Positions 8,626 to 16,601 of a stretch of 64,000 nucleotides of DNA are shown piece by piece (position 1 is the stretch's first letter; each line of letters begins with the position of its first letter). Source of the stretch: Burkholderia aenigmatica (lineage in GTDB: Bacteria; Pseudomonadota; Gammaproteobacteria; Burkholderiales; Burkholderiaceae); contig NZ_CABVQC010000035.1 of assembly GCF_902499175.1 (NCBI RefSeq), forward strand, positions 25,232-89,231. Direction: 5' to 3'. A program made the position numbers and the translations under genes. Below the pieces are notes generated by a model that did not search any database, was not told the DNA's origin, and was given only the letters and a program-made list of their open reading frames with translations.

Positions 8626-9687
8626 TCAGGCCGCGTCGCTCAGCGCCGGGTAATCGGTGTAACCCGTTTCGCCTTCCGCGTAGAACGTCTCCGGCACCGG
8701 CCTGTTGAGCGGCGCGCCGAGTTCGAGGCGGCGCGGCAGGTCGGGGTTCGCGATGAACAGCTTGCCCCATGCGATCGCGTCGGCGCTGCCGTTCGCGAGT
8801 GCGGCCTGCGCGGTGTCGAGCGTGAACTGCTCGTTCGCGATCAGCGGGCCGCCGAACGCTTCCTTCAGGCGCGGGCTCAAGTGATCGCCCGAATACGATT
8901 CGCGCGTGAAGATGAACGCGATCTTGCGGCGGCCGAGTTCGCGCGCGACATAGCCGAACGTTGCCGCCGGATCGGAATCGCCCATCGTATGCGCGTCGCC
9001 GCGCGGTGCAAGGTGCACGCCGACACGGCCGGCGCCCCACACGTCGATCGCGGCATCGACCACTTCGAGCAGCAGGCGTGCGCGGTTCTCGACCGGGCCG
9101 CCGTACGCATCGGTGCGGCGATTGGTGCTGTCCTGCAAGAACTGGTCGAGCAGGTAGCCGTTCGCGCCGTGGATCTCGACACCGTCGAAGCCGGCGGCCT
9201 TCGCATTCTCGGCACCCTTGCGGTACGCAGCGACGATGCCCGGGATTTCGTCGAGTTCGAGTGCGCGCGGCGTCACGTACGGGCGCTGCGGGCGCACGAG
9301 GCTCACGTGGCCGCCCGCGGCGATCGCGCTCGGCGCGACCGGCAGGTCGCCGTTCAGGAACACCGGGTCGGAGATCCGGCCGACGTGCCAAAGCTGCAGC
9401 ACGATGCGCCCACCGGCCGCATGCACGGCCTGCGTCACCTGCTTCCAGCCCTCGACCTGCTCGTCGGACCAGATGCCGGGCGTGTCCGCATAGCCGACGC
9501 CCTGCGGTGTGACCGACGTTGCCTCGGTAATGATCAGGCCGGCCGTTGCGCGCTCGGTGTAGTAGCGGGCCATCAGTGCGTTCGGCACGCGTGCCGCACC
9601 CGCGCGGGAGCGGGTGAGCGGCGCCATCACGATGCGGTTCGGCAGGGTCAGGTCACCGAGGGTGACGGGATCGAACAGGGTGGGCAT
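8626..9687 (-). CDS. Old Yellow Enzyme-family alkene reductase (NemA-like)
   Basis: A 353-aa FMN-dependent ene-reductase that reduces activated C=C bonds of enals, enones, maleimides and nitro compounds with NAD(P)H. The OYE N-terminus is clear (MPTLFDPVTLGDLTLPNRIV, then MAPLTRSRAG). EIHGANGYLLDQFLQDSTN (FMN and substrate site) lies near the middle, and the C-terminal IANPDLPRRLELGAPLN loop is present. ATG 9687 is chosen over an in-frame GTG six codons upstream because an AGAGG Shine-Dalgarno sits 9 bases before it. The ArsR gene upstream on the same strand (82-bp gap) is a typical partner for electrophile-sensing control, so the unit probably detoxifies reactive electrophiles. Confidence 0.93.
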   Translation of the reverse strand: MPTLFDPVTLGDLTLPNRIVMAPLTRSRAGAARVPNALMARYYTERATAGLIITEATSVTPQGVGYADTPGIWSDEQVEGWKQVTQAVHAAGGRIVLQLWHVGRISDPVFLNGDLPVAPSAIAAGGHVSLVRPQRPYVTPRALELDEIPGIVAAYRKGAENAKAAGFDGVEIHGANGYLLDQFLQDSTNRRTDAYGGPVENRARLLLEVVDAAIDVWGAGRVGVHLAPRGDAHTMGDSDPAATFGYVARELGRRKIAFIFTRESYSGDHLSPRLKEAFGGPLIANEQFTLDTAQAALANGSADAIAWGKLFIANPDLPRRLELGAPLNRPVPETFYAEGETGYTDYPALSDAA

Positions 9688-9769
9688 GGCAAATAACCTC
9701 TTCACGAAAGGCGGGCAGCCGTCGCGTCATGGGCGACCGCAACCCGCATGGCCGGTTCGGCCGTGTTGG

Positions 9770-10078
9770 CTAGAGTTCGCGGCGCAGGGCGTCGTGAAAT
9801 GCGTCGATGACGGCCTCGTTGCGCTGAAAAAACGCCCACTGGCCGATCCGCGTCGACGTCACGAGCCCCGCGCGCTGTAGCGTCGCGAGGTGCGCGGAGA
9901 CGGTCGATTGCGACAGCCCGCAGCGCGCGTCGATCTGGCCCGCGCAGACGCCGTGTTCGTACGGCAGCGTCTGGTTCGGGAAATGCACGTCCGGCGTTTT
10001 CAGCCAGACAAGGATTTCCCGGCGTACGGGGTTCGAGAGCGCTTTCAGGATCGCTTCGATGTCGAGTTCGGTCGGCAT
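9770..10078 (-). CDS. ArsR-family winged-helix repressor
   Basis: A 102-aa ArsR/SmtB-type repressor. The fold is readable: LDIEAILKALSNPVRREILV (helices 1-2), then CGLSQSTVSAHLATLQRAGL (recognition helix) and IGQWAFFQRNEAVIDAF (wing and dimer helix). Cysteines occur in HGVCAGQIDARCGLS, close to the recognition helix, and could be thiol sensors of electrophiles rather than metal ligands; this is inference. ATG 10078 has a GGAGAGG Shine-Dalgarno just upstream. The gene precedes the Old Yellow Enzyme gene on the same strand, and a palindromic site lies in its promoter region. Likely de-repressed by quinone or enal stress. Confidence 0.9.
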   Translation of the reverse strand: MPTELDIEAILKALSNPVRREILVWLKTPDVHFPNQTLPYEHGVCAGQIDARCGLSQSTVSAHLATLQRAGLVTSTRIGQWAFFQRNEAVIDAFHDALRREL

Positions 10079-10132
10079 GGAGAGGTGGGGTGTTTCGGTC
10101 GGGCAACCAGGTATCGTCGATGGGCGAATCTT

Positions 10133-10152
10133 ATATCGGAATGTGACGATAT
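10133..10152. promoter_or_regulatory. Candidate ArsR operator
   Basis: ATATCG (10133-10138) and CGATAT (10147-10152) form a perfect inverted repeat with an 8-bp spacer, 55 bp upstream of the arsR start, in the only AT-rich stretch of this gap. The rest of 10079-10298 holds no gene. Confidence 0.5.
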
Positions 10153-10242
10153 GTTTGAAAGCATTGTTGCCAATGGGGTTGATAGAGAACGGCTGTCGCA
10201 GGGCATCAAGGCTGGCTGGGCCATCTGACGCCCGAGCGAACC

Positions 10243-10280
10243 GGTGGCTTGCCGAATCGACGCAGGGTCGGCAAGCCACC
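10243..10280. terminator. 13-bp-stem hairpin downstream of tetR
   Basis: GGTGGCTTGCCGA (10243-10255) and TCGGCAAGCCACC (10268-10280) form a perfect 13-bp stem with a 12-nt loop, 18 bp past the tetR stop. No U run is visible, but the position suits a transcription stop for tetR. Confidence 0.55.
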
Positions 10281-10298
10281 GCCGCACGTTGGCGGGCG

Positions 10299-10853
10299 TC
10301 AGCCGTTCGAGCGCGTCATCGCCAGCAATTCGTCGATGAATGCCTTGCGCTGCGTCGGGTCCAGCGGACGTACCCCACATACTTCATCGAACCACAATCC
10401 TTCGACGGCAAAGCGGATGATCCGCGCGGTCCGTTCCGGCAACGCGTCCCGGCTCAGCAATTCCGTCCAGCGGGCAGCGTGGCCCGCATAGACGGGGAGC
10501 AGGCTCGGCTCCAGGAGCAGGCTGCCGATCACGGCCGACAAGCTTCTGCCCTGGAGCGCTTGCTCGGAGCTTGCGATGATGTACGCGCGGGTCCAGGCCC
10601 CGGGCTGGCCGTCCGCCAGTGCGGCGTCGGTCACGGCCTGCTCGAAGGTGGTCGCTTCGAAATGCAGCAGCCCTGCGAGGAGTTCCGACTTGCTCGAGAA
10701 GTGATAGAGCAGCCCCCCCTTGCTGATGCCTGCAACTGACGCGGCCTCGGCAAGGGTTAATCCCAGGATGCCTTTGTCCTGCAGGATTTTTCGTGAGGCT
10801 TCGAATATTTTTCTCTTGGTGTCGCCAATTTCGCTATCAATATTCTCGTTCAT
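10299..10853 (-). CDS. TetR-family repressor
   Basis: A 184-aa TetR-type repressor. The N-terminal HTH is complete: TKRKIFEASRKILQDKGILG, then LTLAEAASVAGISKGGLLYHFSSKSELLAGLL. A divergent ligand-binding domain ends RKAFIDELLAMTRSNG. The ATG at 10853 is favoured because the longer open frame upstream would run through a 16-bp operator-like repeat and a TATAAT -10 element. No strong Shine-Dalgarno is seen. It is divergent from the carboxylesterase-permease operon. Two identical operator-like sites, one in front of each gene, make it the probable repressor of both. The inducer is perhaps the ester substrate or its product (inference). Confidence 0.92.
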   Translation of the reverse strand: MNENIDSEIGDTKRKIFEASRKILQDKGILGLTLAEAASVAGISKGGLLYHFSSKSELLAGLLHFEATTFEQAVTDAALADGQPGAWTRAYIIASSEQALQGRSLSAVIGSLLLEPSLLPVYAGHAARWTELLSRDALPERTARIIRFAVEGLWFDEVCGVRPLDPTQRKAFIDELLAMTRSNG

Positions 10854-10887
10854 CGGGAATTGCGCGGAAAATGCACCGAAATAAGCC

Positions 10888-10903
10888 GTACCGGCTGGAC
10901 GGT
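10888..10903. promoter_or_regulatory. TetR operator copy 1 (tetR side)
   Basis: GTACCGGCTGGACGGT, with ACCG-N6-CGGT dyad symmetry, 35 bp upstream of the tetR start. A perfect TATAAT on the minus strand (10911-10906) lies immediately upstream, so a bound repressor would block the tetR promoter. It is identical in all 16 bases to copy 2. Confidence 0.7.
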
Positions 10904-10947
10904 GCATTATACAAATTCCCTTTGCCATTTTTTTTGAGTTCGGTACT

Positions 10948-10963
10948 GTACCGGCTGGACGGT
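10948..10963. promoter_or_regulatory. TetR operator copy 2 (esterase side)
   Basis: A second exact copy of GTACCGGCTGGACGGT, 60 bp from copy 1 (near an integral number of helical turns) and 41 bp before the esterase start. It runs into TATACA, a plausible -10 on the plus strand, and the dyad extends to TACCG-N6-CGGTA. Confidence 0.7.
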
Positions 10964-11003
10964 ATACATCACGTCAACGAACCTCGAACCCCTCTACCCG
11001 GGC

Positions 11004-12575
11004 ATGGATAGAACGATGAACGAACATGCAAGCCTCTCCACGATCGACGACTGCATCGCGCGCCGCGATGGCGTGCTGACGCTTCCGCAGGGCAGTATCC
11101 GCGGCAGCTGCAACGATGGCATCTGTCGATTTCTTGGCATTCCTTACGGAAAGGCTGCGATCGGCGACTTGCGGTTCAGGCCGCCCGTGCCGGCGCCAGC
11201 ATGGGACGGAATCCGCGATTGCCGCGGCTACGGCGATGCGTGTCCGCAGGTCAACGACGACTTGCCCGCATGGCAGTTCGATGGAGACCACTCGGCGGAC
11301 TGCCTCAATCTCAACGTCTGGACGCCTGCGTCGGCGGCGCCCGGCGATCGCTTGCCGGTGATGGTGTGGTTGCATGGCGGGGCCTATCTGTCCGGGTCCG
11401 CCAACCTGCCCCTGTACGACGGACGCGTGCTCGCCGAGCAGGAGCAGGTGGTGGTCGTGTCGATCAACCATCGCCTCAACGTCTTCGGTTACCTGCATTT
11501 CGGCGATCGGGGCGACAGCCCGTCGACTGCTGCGAACGTGGGGCAGCAGGATATCGTGCTGGCGCTCGAATGGATTGCGGCACACATCGGTGCGTTTGGC
11601 GGCGATGCAGACAACGTGACGCTGTTCGGCGAATCGGGCGGTGGCGGGAAGATCTGCGCGCTCACGATGATGCCGTCGGCCGAGGGCCTGTTTCACAAGG
11701 CGATCGTCCAGAGCGGGGCCTTTCTCACCATGCTGTCGCGAGCGCAGGCACAGGTCAGGGCCGACGCATTCCTGTCGATGCTTGGCGCCGACATCGGCGC
11801 ACTCGATGCGATCAGCGACGAACTGGCGCTTGCGGCCGCGCGCCGCCTGATCGACCGGTACGGCTATACCGCGTTCTGGCCCGTCGACGACGGTGTCGTC
11901 ATCGATGCGTCGAGCATCCCGCGCGCATCGGTGCCGATGATGATCGGCACGACCCGGCACGAGTCGGCGTACTTCCTGCCCCCGCAGCTGCTCGCGCACG
12001 GCCCGCTCGAGCCGGTCGGCTACCGCGATGCGCTGGAGGACGGCCTGAGGCCATTCAGCATCGGCCCGGACGATGCGCGGGCAGCGGCTGACGTCGCATC
12101 GCGTACGCGTGCGATACCGCCTCGCTCGATCGGCCGGGACCTGACCGACGTCCTGTTCTGGAAGCCCGCGGTCGCGCTGGCGGAACGCAACAGCCGGCAT
12201 GCGAACACGTTCATGTACCGGTTCGACTGGGCATATCCGTGCTGCGGCGGCCATTACTCGATTCACGGCGCCGAAATCCCGTTCGTGTTCGGCATGCTCG
12301 ACTACCCATCGCCGGCCTGGGATGACGCCGATCTCCCGAACGCGCGGTATTCGGGCGACACGCCTGGCGAGCGGTTCGGCCTGGCTGCACGCGTGCAGCG
12401 TGCGTGGGCCGATTTCGCCCGATACGGCGATCCGTCCGCCAGCGGCGTGTCGGTGTGGCCGCGCTACACACCGGAGGCGCGTGCGACACGGATTTTCGAC
12501 CGGGTCTGCCGCGTCGAGGAGGATCCGGATGCCGAACGCCGGCGGGCGCTGTTCGCCGCGCGCGCGGGCACGTGA
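11004..12575 (+). CDS. Type-B carboxylesterase
   Basis: A 523-aa carboxylesterase/lipase of the type-B (cholinesterase-like) alpha/beta hydrolase family. Visible signatures are FLGIPYGKAAIGDLRFRPP near the N-terminus, DCLNLNVWTP, the oxyanion-hole WLHGGAYLSG, and the nucleophile elbow LFGESGGGGK (catalytic Ser). A Glu in the second third and GGHYSIHGAEIPFVFG carrying the catalytic His complete the triad region. No signal peptide is seen, so probably cytosolic. ATG 11016 is an alternative start. It is followed 27 bp later by an APC permease, and both lie under a TetR operator. A role in hydrolysing an imported ester or amide is likely; substrate unknown. Confidence 0.9.
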   Translation: MDRTMNEHASLSTIDDCIARRDGVLTLPQGSIRGSCNDGICRFLGIPYGKAAIGDLRFRPPVPAPAWDGIRDCRGYGDACPQVNDDLPAWQFDGDHSADCLNLNVWTPASAAPGDRLPVMVWLHGGAYLSGSANLPLYDGRVLAEQEQVVVVSINHRLNVFGYLHFGDRGDSPSTAANVGQQDIVLALEWIAAHIGAFGGDADNVTLFGESGGGGKICALTMMPSAEGLFHKAIVQSGAFLTMLSRAQAQVRADAFLSMLGADIGALDAISDELALAAARRLIDRYGYTAFWPVDDGVVIDASSIPRASVPMMIGTTRHESAYFLPPQLLAHGPLEPVGYRDALEDGLRPFSIGPDDARAAADVASRTRAIPPRSIGRDLTDVLFWKPAVALAERNSRHANTFMYRFDWAYPCCGGHYSIHGAEIPFVFGMLDYPSPAWDDADLPNARYSGDTPGERFGLAARVQRAWADFARYGDPSASGVSVWPRYTPEARATRIFDRVCRVEEDPDAERRRALFAARAGT

Positions 12576-12602
12576 CACACTCATCATCGACAAGGAGAAG
12601 AC

Positions 12603-14048
12603 ATGGAGACGTCAGCGGTAACCTCGGAATCCTCATCCACGCGCCCCTTGAACTGGGTCGCAATCGTATTTTTCGTCCTCGCCACCAACGGACCCCTCAC
12701 CAGTCTGATCGGATGCGTGCCGTATGGCGTCGCGTACGGCAACGGCATCGGCATCGCAGGTTCCTACCTGTGCGTCGGCCTGATCTACCTGTGCTTCGCC
12801 GTCGGCTTCACGGCGATGAGCCGTCACGTGGGCAATGCGGGCGCGCTGTATGCGTACGTCGGGCAAGGGCTCGGCCGGCCGGCGGGTGTCGGCGCCGCGT
12901 TCATGGCGGTCGCGTCGTATTTCGTGATCACGCTGGCGTGTTACGCGTTGCTCGGGTTCTATATCAGCTATTTCATCAACAACCTCACCGGCCTGGTCGT
13001 GCCGTGGTGGGTCAGTACACTCTGCGCGGCAGCCGTCGTGCATGCGTTCGCGATCAACAACGTCCAGTTCAACGGCGCCGTGCTGTTCCTGCTGATGATC
13101 GTCGAGATCGCGCTGATCGTCGCATTCAACCTCAAGGTCGCGGCCACGGGCGGCGGGGTCGAGCACTTCAGCCTCGCACCGCTGCACCCGGCGAACGTGT
13201 TCACCGGGAAGTTCGGCACGTCGCTGGTGTTCGTCGTGGTCGCCTACATGGGCTTCGAGACGACGGTGATCTACGCGAACGACGTCCGGAATCCGGGCCG
13301 CTCCATTCCGATTGCCACCTACGTCAGCGTCGCGGTCATCATGGCGATCTATGTCGTGTCGACGGTGCAGATGTCCAATGCGTTCGGCTATGCCGAAGTT
13401 GTCGCGCTGGCGGTGAAGTCTCCCGCGGATCTGTGGTTCGCCGTGACGGAGCGGGTGCTCGGCAAGCAGATGGTGGTGGTCACCAACGCACTGCTGATCA
13501 CCAGCATGCTCGCGGCGATCATCAGCTTCAACAATGCGACCGTGCGTTACTGGTATTCGCTCGGCCGCGACGGCATTGCGTTCAAGCGGCTCGCGCAATT
13601 GAGCGAGAAGAAGGGCCTGCCGGTCCGGGCCGCGAACCTGCAGTCCGTGCTCATGGTCACGCTGATCGCTTTGTCTGCCGCTTATCGCGTCGATCCGGTG
13701 ATGGTGATTGCACCGTATCTCAGCATTCCGTCCGCGATCGGGATCGTGTGCGTTCAGGCGTTGACCGCGCTGGCGGTCATCCGCTTCTTCGCGGCCCGCC
13801 GCGAGCGCGAAACGCGGTTCATCCGGTGGGCCGTGTTTCCGGCCCTGAGCTTTGCCGGATTCGCTTACTTCCTGTACGCAATGATCGGCAACGTATCGCT
13901 GATGGCCGGCACGGCTTCGACCGTCGTTTCGCTTCTGCCGTGGACGACGCCGGCGGTTGCTGTCGCGGGTGCCGGCTTCGCGGTTTGGCTGCGACGTGCG
14001 CGGCCGTCGGCGTACAACGGCCTGGGGCAATTTCTCAGCGATAGCTGA
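12603..14048 (+). CDS. APC-superfamily amino-acid permease
   Basis: A 481-aa permease with about 12 hydrophobic segments. APC features are visible: an early unwound-helix region NGPLTSLIGCVPYGVAYGNG, GFTAMSRHVGNAGALYAYVG (TM2/3), FVVVAYMGFETTVIYANDVRNPGRSIP (TM6 and the following loop), and FNNATVRYWYSLGRDG (TM8). It probably imports an amino acid, amine or related organic cation by proton or sodium symport. A GGAG Shine-Dalgarno precedes ATG 12603. It is the second gene of the TetR-controlled unit, so substrate and esterase product may be linked. The start of TM1 departs from the textbook GxGxxxG, so the exact subfamily is uncertain. Confidence 0.87.
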   Translation: METSAVTSESSSTRPLNWVAIVFFVLATNGPLTSLIGCVPYGVAYGNGIGIAGSYLCVGLIYLCFAVGFTAMSRHVGNAGALYAYVGQGLGRPAGVGAAFMAVASYFVITLACYALLGFYISYFINNLTGLVVPWWVSTLCAAAVVHAFAINNVQFNGAVLFLLMIVEIALIVAFNLKVAATGGGVEHFSLAPLHPANVFTGKFGTSLVFVVVAYMGFETTVIYANDVRNPGRSIPIATYVSVAVIMAIYVVSTVQMSNAFGYAEVVALAVKSPADLWFAVTERVLGKQMVVVTNALLITSMLAAIISFNNATVRYWYSLGRDGIAFKRLAQLSEKKGLPVRAANLQSVLMVTLIALSAAYRVDPVMVIAPYLSIPSAIGIVCVQALTALAVIRFFAARRERETRFIRWAVFPALSFAGFAYFLYAMIGNVSLMAGTASTVVSLLPWTTPAVAVAGAGFAVWLRRARPSAYNGLGQFLSDS

Positions 14049-14190
14049 GCATGCGGACATATTCCTGAAACGGGCATGGATGAATCGTTAAGGTATCCAC
14101 ATGGATTTGCGTGACGAAGGTGTTCCGGATTGACGATCCAGGGGGCGGGTTCGGTTCGACCGACGGGCCCCGCATCCATGCACGTCGGCT

Positions 14191-15096
14191 TCAGCCCGGC
14201 TTGCCGGCCTTGACGTCCTGCTGCCGCGCCAGTGCCAGAAAGCCGGCGATATAGGCCGTGTCCTGCTCCCCACGACGCACGCCGAGGTGGATGCTTTTGT
14301 GAATGCCGCCTTGACCGAGGCGCACCGTGCGAATCGGCATGGCCGCGCCTTCCTCGATCGCCAGCCAGTCGGGCAGCACGGCCACGCCACGGTGTGCCGC
14401 GACGAGCTGCAACATCAGCTCGGTCTGCTCGGCCGTGCGATGAAATTTGGGGCGGCAATGGGCCGGTACCAGGAAGCGCGTATAGATGTCGAGCCGCTCC
14501 TTGCTGACCGGCACCGTGATCAGTTCCTCGGCGAGCAGGTCATGCGGCAGCGCGAATTCGCGGGCTGCAAGCGGGTGCCGCTCGTGTACCACCAGCATCA
14601 GCTCGTAGTCGATGACCGGTTCGAACACGACGTCGGGCAGGTCGATCGGGTCGGGGGTGACGAGCAGGTCGATTTCATAGCCGAGCAGCGCCGCCACGCC
14701 ATCGAAACCGAACGCGGTTCGTACGTCGTAGTCGACATCGGGCCAGCTGGCGAGATAGCGTGAAGTCAGCCGCGTCAGCCATTTCTGGCAGGGATGGCAC
14801 TCCATCCCGACACGCAGTGCGCCGCGTCGTCCTTCCGCAAACTCGACGAGTGTGCGCTCGGCATGTTCGATCTGCGGCAGCACGCGTTCGGCCAGCGCAA
14901 GCAGATATTCGCCCGCGTGCGTGAAGCGCAGGCCGCGTCCGTTCTTGGTCCAGAACTTGACGCCGTGCCGCTCCTCGAACTTGCGGACCATATGCGACAG
15001 CGCCGACTGCGTGACGTTGAGGCGCTCGGCGGCCGCGGTCAGGCTGCCGAGGCGCTGGACTTCCTTCAGGATCGACAGATACTGGAGATCGAGCAT
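14191..15096 (-). CDS. LysR-type regulator, MetR-like
   Basis: A 301-aa LysR regulator that resembles MetR, the homocysteine-responsive activator of methionine genes. The winged HTH reads MLDLQYLSILKEVQRLGSLT, then AAERLNVTQSALSHMVRKFE. The effector domain begins with GALRVGMECHPCQKWLTRLT, very like the ECHSCIQWL stretch of MetR, followed by NLLVTPDP-type and VFEPVIDYELMLVVHERHPL segments. The gene shares its strand with the MFS carrier and TPR gene upstream (103-bp gap). The nearby MalY/PatB-type lyase and amino-acid permease make sulfur-amino-acid control plausible, but no TGAA-N5-TTCA MetR box is evident near it, so the true target is open. Confidence 0.88.
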   Translation of the reverse strand: MLDLQYLSILKEVQRLGSLTAAAERLNVTQSALSHMVRKFEERHGVKFWTKNGRGLRFTHAGEYLLALAERVLPQIEHAERTLVEFAEGRRGALRVGMECHPCQKWLTRLTSRYLASWPDVDYDVRTAFGFDGVAALLGYEIDLLVTPDPIDLPDVVFEPVIDYELMLVVHERHPLAAREFALPHDLLAEELITVPVSKERLDIYTRFLVPAHCRPKFHRTAEQTELMLQLVAAHRGVAVLPDWLAIEEGAAMPIRTVRLGQGGIHKSIHLGVRRGEQDTAYIAGFLALARQQDVKAGKPG

Positions 15097-15199
15097 CGTT
15101 GAACTCCCCACATTGCTTGCAACCCGCGAGCGCCGGCGCCGGTACGTGTGACGCGCATCGGCCGGCCCGCGGCACGGCGCCGCCGCTTGCCCGTGCGGG

Positions 15200-16438
15200 T
15201 CATGCGCTGGCCGGGCCCCGGCCCGAGGTCCACAGGAACGCCGCCAGCCCCAGCACCGGCCCGGGCACCAGCAGCCAGATCGCATCGAGCCCGATCTTCT
15301 CGAGCAGCGCGGTGGTGGCAGCGATCGAGACGACCGTGATGGCGAAGCCGATCGAGTTTTGAATGGCCAGCGCGCCCCCGACCCACTCGGGCGGGCAGGC
15401 GCGTGCCGCCAGCGCCGAGAATTGCGGCGAATCGGCGATGACCGACGCGCCCCAGACGATGAGCAGCACCGCCATGGCCATCGGCGGCAGCACGCGCCAT
15501 GCGAGTGCGAAGGTCAGCGCGCAGAGCCCCGAGAGGGCGAGCGCGCCGAGCGCGACCTTCGCGCTGCCCAGCGTGCGCGACAGCTTCCCGCCGACGAGCG
15601 AGCCGATGGCGCCCGTGGCGATGACGCCGAAGGCCAGGCCCGACACGCCGACACGGGGAAAGTGGGTCGCCAGCGCGGTATGGGTGATCAAGAGCGGCAC
15701 GGCGGTCCAGAACGTGTAGAGCTCCCACATATGACCGAAGTAGCCGAGTGTCGCGGCGCGGAACGCGCGGATCCGGAACGCCCCGAGCACGGCGGCCGGG
15801 CCGCGTTGCTGCCCGACGGCCGCGTTCGTCCGTGGGCGGGCGCCGTCCCCGAGGACGCCGATCACGCCGGCGCCGATCAGCGCGAGCACCGACGACGCGG
15901 TGATGATCCACTGCCACGGCGAACCGGTCCCGACGACCCGCATGGCGTGCGGCAGCGCCGTGCCGAGCGTCAGCATCGCGACCAGCTGGGCCAGCGCGGA
16001 CCCCGTGCGATCCGGCGCCCAGCCGACGATTAGCTTCATGCCCATCGGATAGATGCCCGCGAGGCAGATGCCGACGGCGAAGCGGAACGCCGCACCCGTG
16101 ACAAGACCGCTCGACAACCACGCAAAACCGAGGTTGAAGGCGGCGCCGAGCACGGCGCTGCACACGAAAATCCGGCTCGCGCGAAACCGGTCCGCGGCCC
16201 CGCTCAACGAGATCGCCAGCGTGCCGACGATGAAGCCGAGCTGGACCGCGCTGGTCAGCCAGCCGATGTCGGCCGCGCTCGCCTGCCAGAGCCGCATCAG
16301 GTCCGGGGCTGTGCTGTTCGCGCTGAACCACAGCGCCGTACCGAACAACTGCGCGAGCGCGATCGCGGCAACCGGCCCGATTCCGTCGACCAGCCAGCGC
16401 CGCAACCCGGTGCGCGGTTCCACGATGCTTGAACACAT
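15200..16438 (-). CDS. MFS transporter
   Basis: A 412-aa major facilitator with about 12 TM segments. The first helix GPVAAIALAQLFGTALWFSA and the NIGWLTSAVQLGFIVGTL-like second helix resemble the CynX/NreB-like 'MFS permease' group with the FSANS motif. ATG 16438 follows an AAGGAAG Shine-Dalgarno, and this choice drops 17 codons of the longer open frame. It lies between the TPR gene (163 bp upstream) and the MetR-like regulator on the same strand. The substrate is not identifiable. Neighbourhood with amino-acid genes hints at an organic acid or amino-acid derivative, which is weak inference. Confidence 0.87.
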   Translation of the reverse strand: MCSSIVEPRTGLRRWLVDGIGPVAAIALAQLFGTALWFSANSTAPDLMRLWQASAADIGWLTSAVQLGFIVGTLAISLSGAADRFRASRIFVCSAVLGAAFNLGFAWLSSGLVTGAAFRFAVGICLAGIYPMGMKLIVGWAPDRTGSALAQLVAMLTLGTALPHAMRVVGTGSPWQWIITASSVLALIGAGVIGVLGDGARPRTNAAVGQQRGPAAVLGAFRIRAFRAATLGYFGHMWELYTFWTAVPLLITHTALATHFPRVGVSGLAFGVIATGAIGSLVGGKLSRTLGSAKVALGALALSGLCALTFALAWRVLPPMAMAVLLIVWGASVIADSPQFSALAARACPPEWVGGALAIQNSIGFAITVVSIAATTALLEKIGLDAIWLLVPGPVLGLAAFLWTSGRGPASA

Positions 16439-16601
16439 ATGACTTCCTTGGCGGTTGCGCGGCTGCCCGCGGTCTCGCTCGCCGTCCACGCGCCGAATCG
16501 GACGGACATGTCCGCGCGAGCCGGCAGGGGCGCCGGCGGGCGGGGTGAAGGGAGGGCGCGGGGCGCGCCGCTACCGGTTACGCGGTCACCGACGGGCCGG
16601 A

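Noticed and set aside
12404..14044. A 546-codon plus-strand frame overlapping the permease
   Set aside because: Out of frame with the APC permease, Arg-rich without hydrophobic helices; the permease frame has TM segments and a Shine-Dalgarno.
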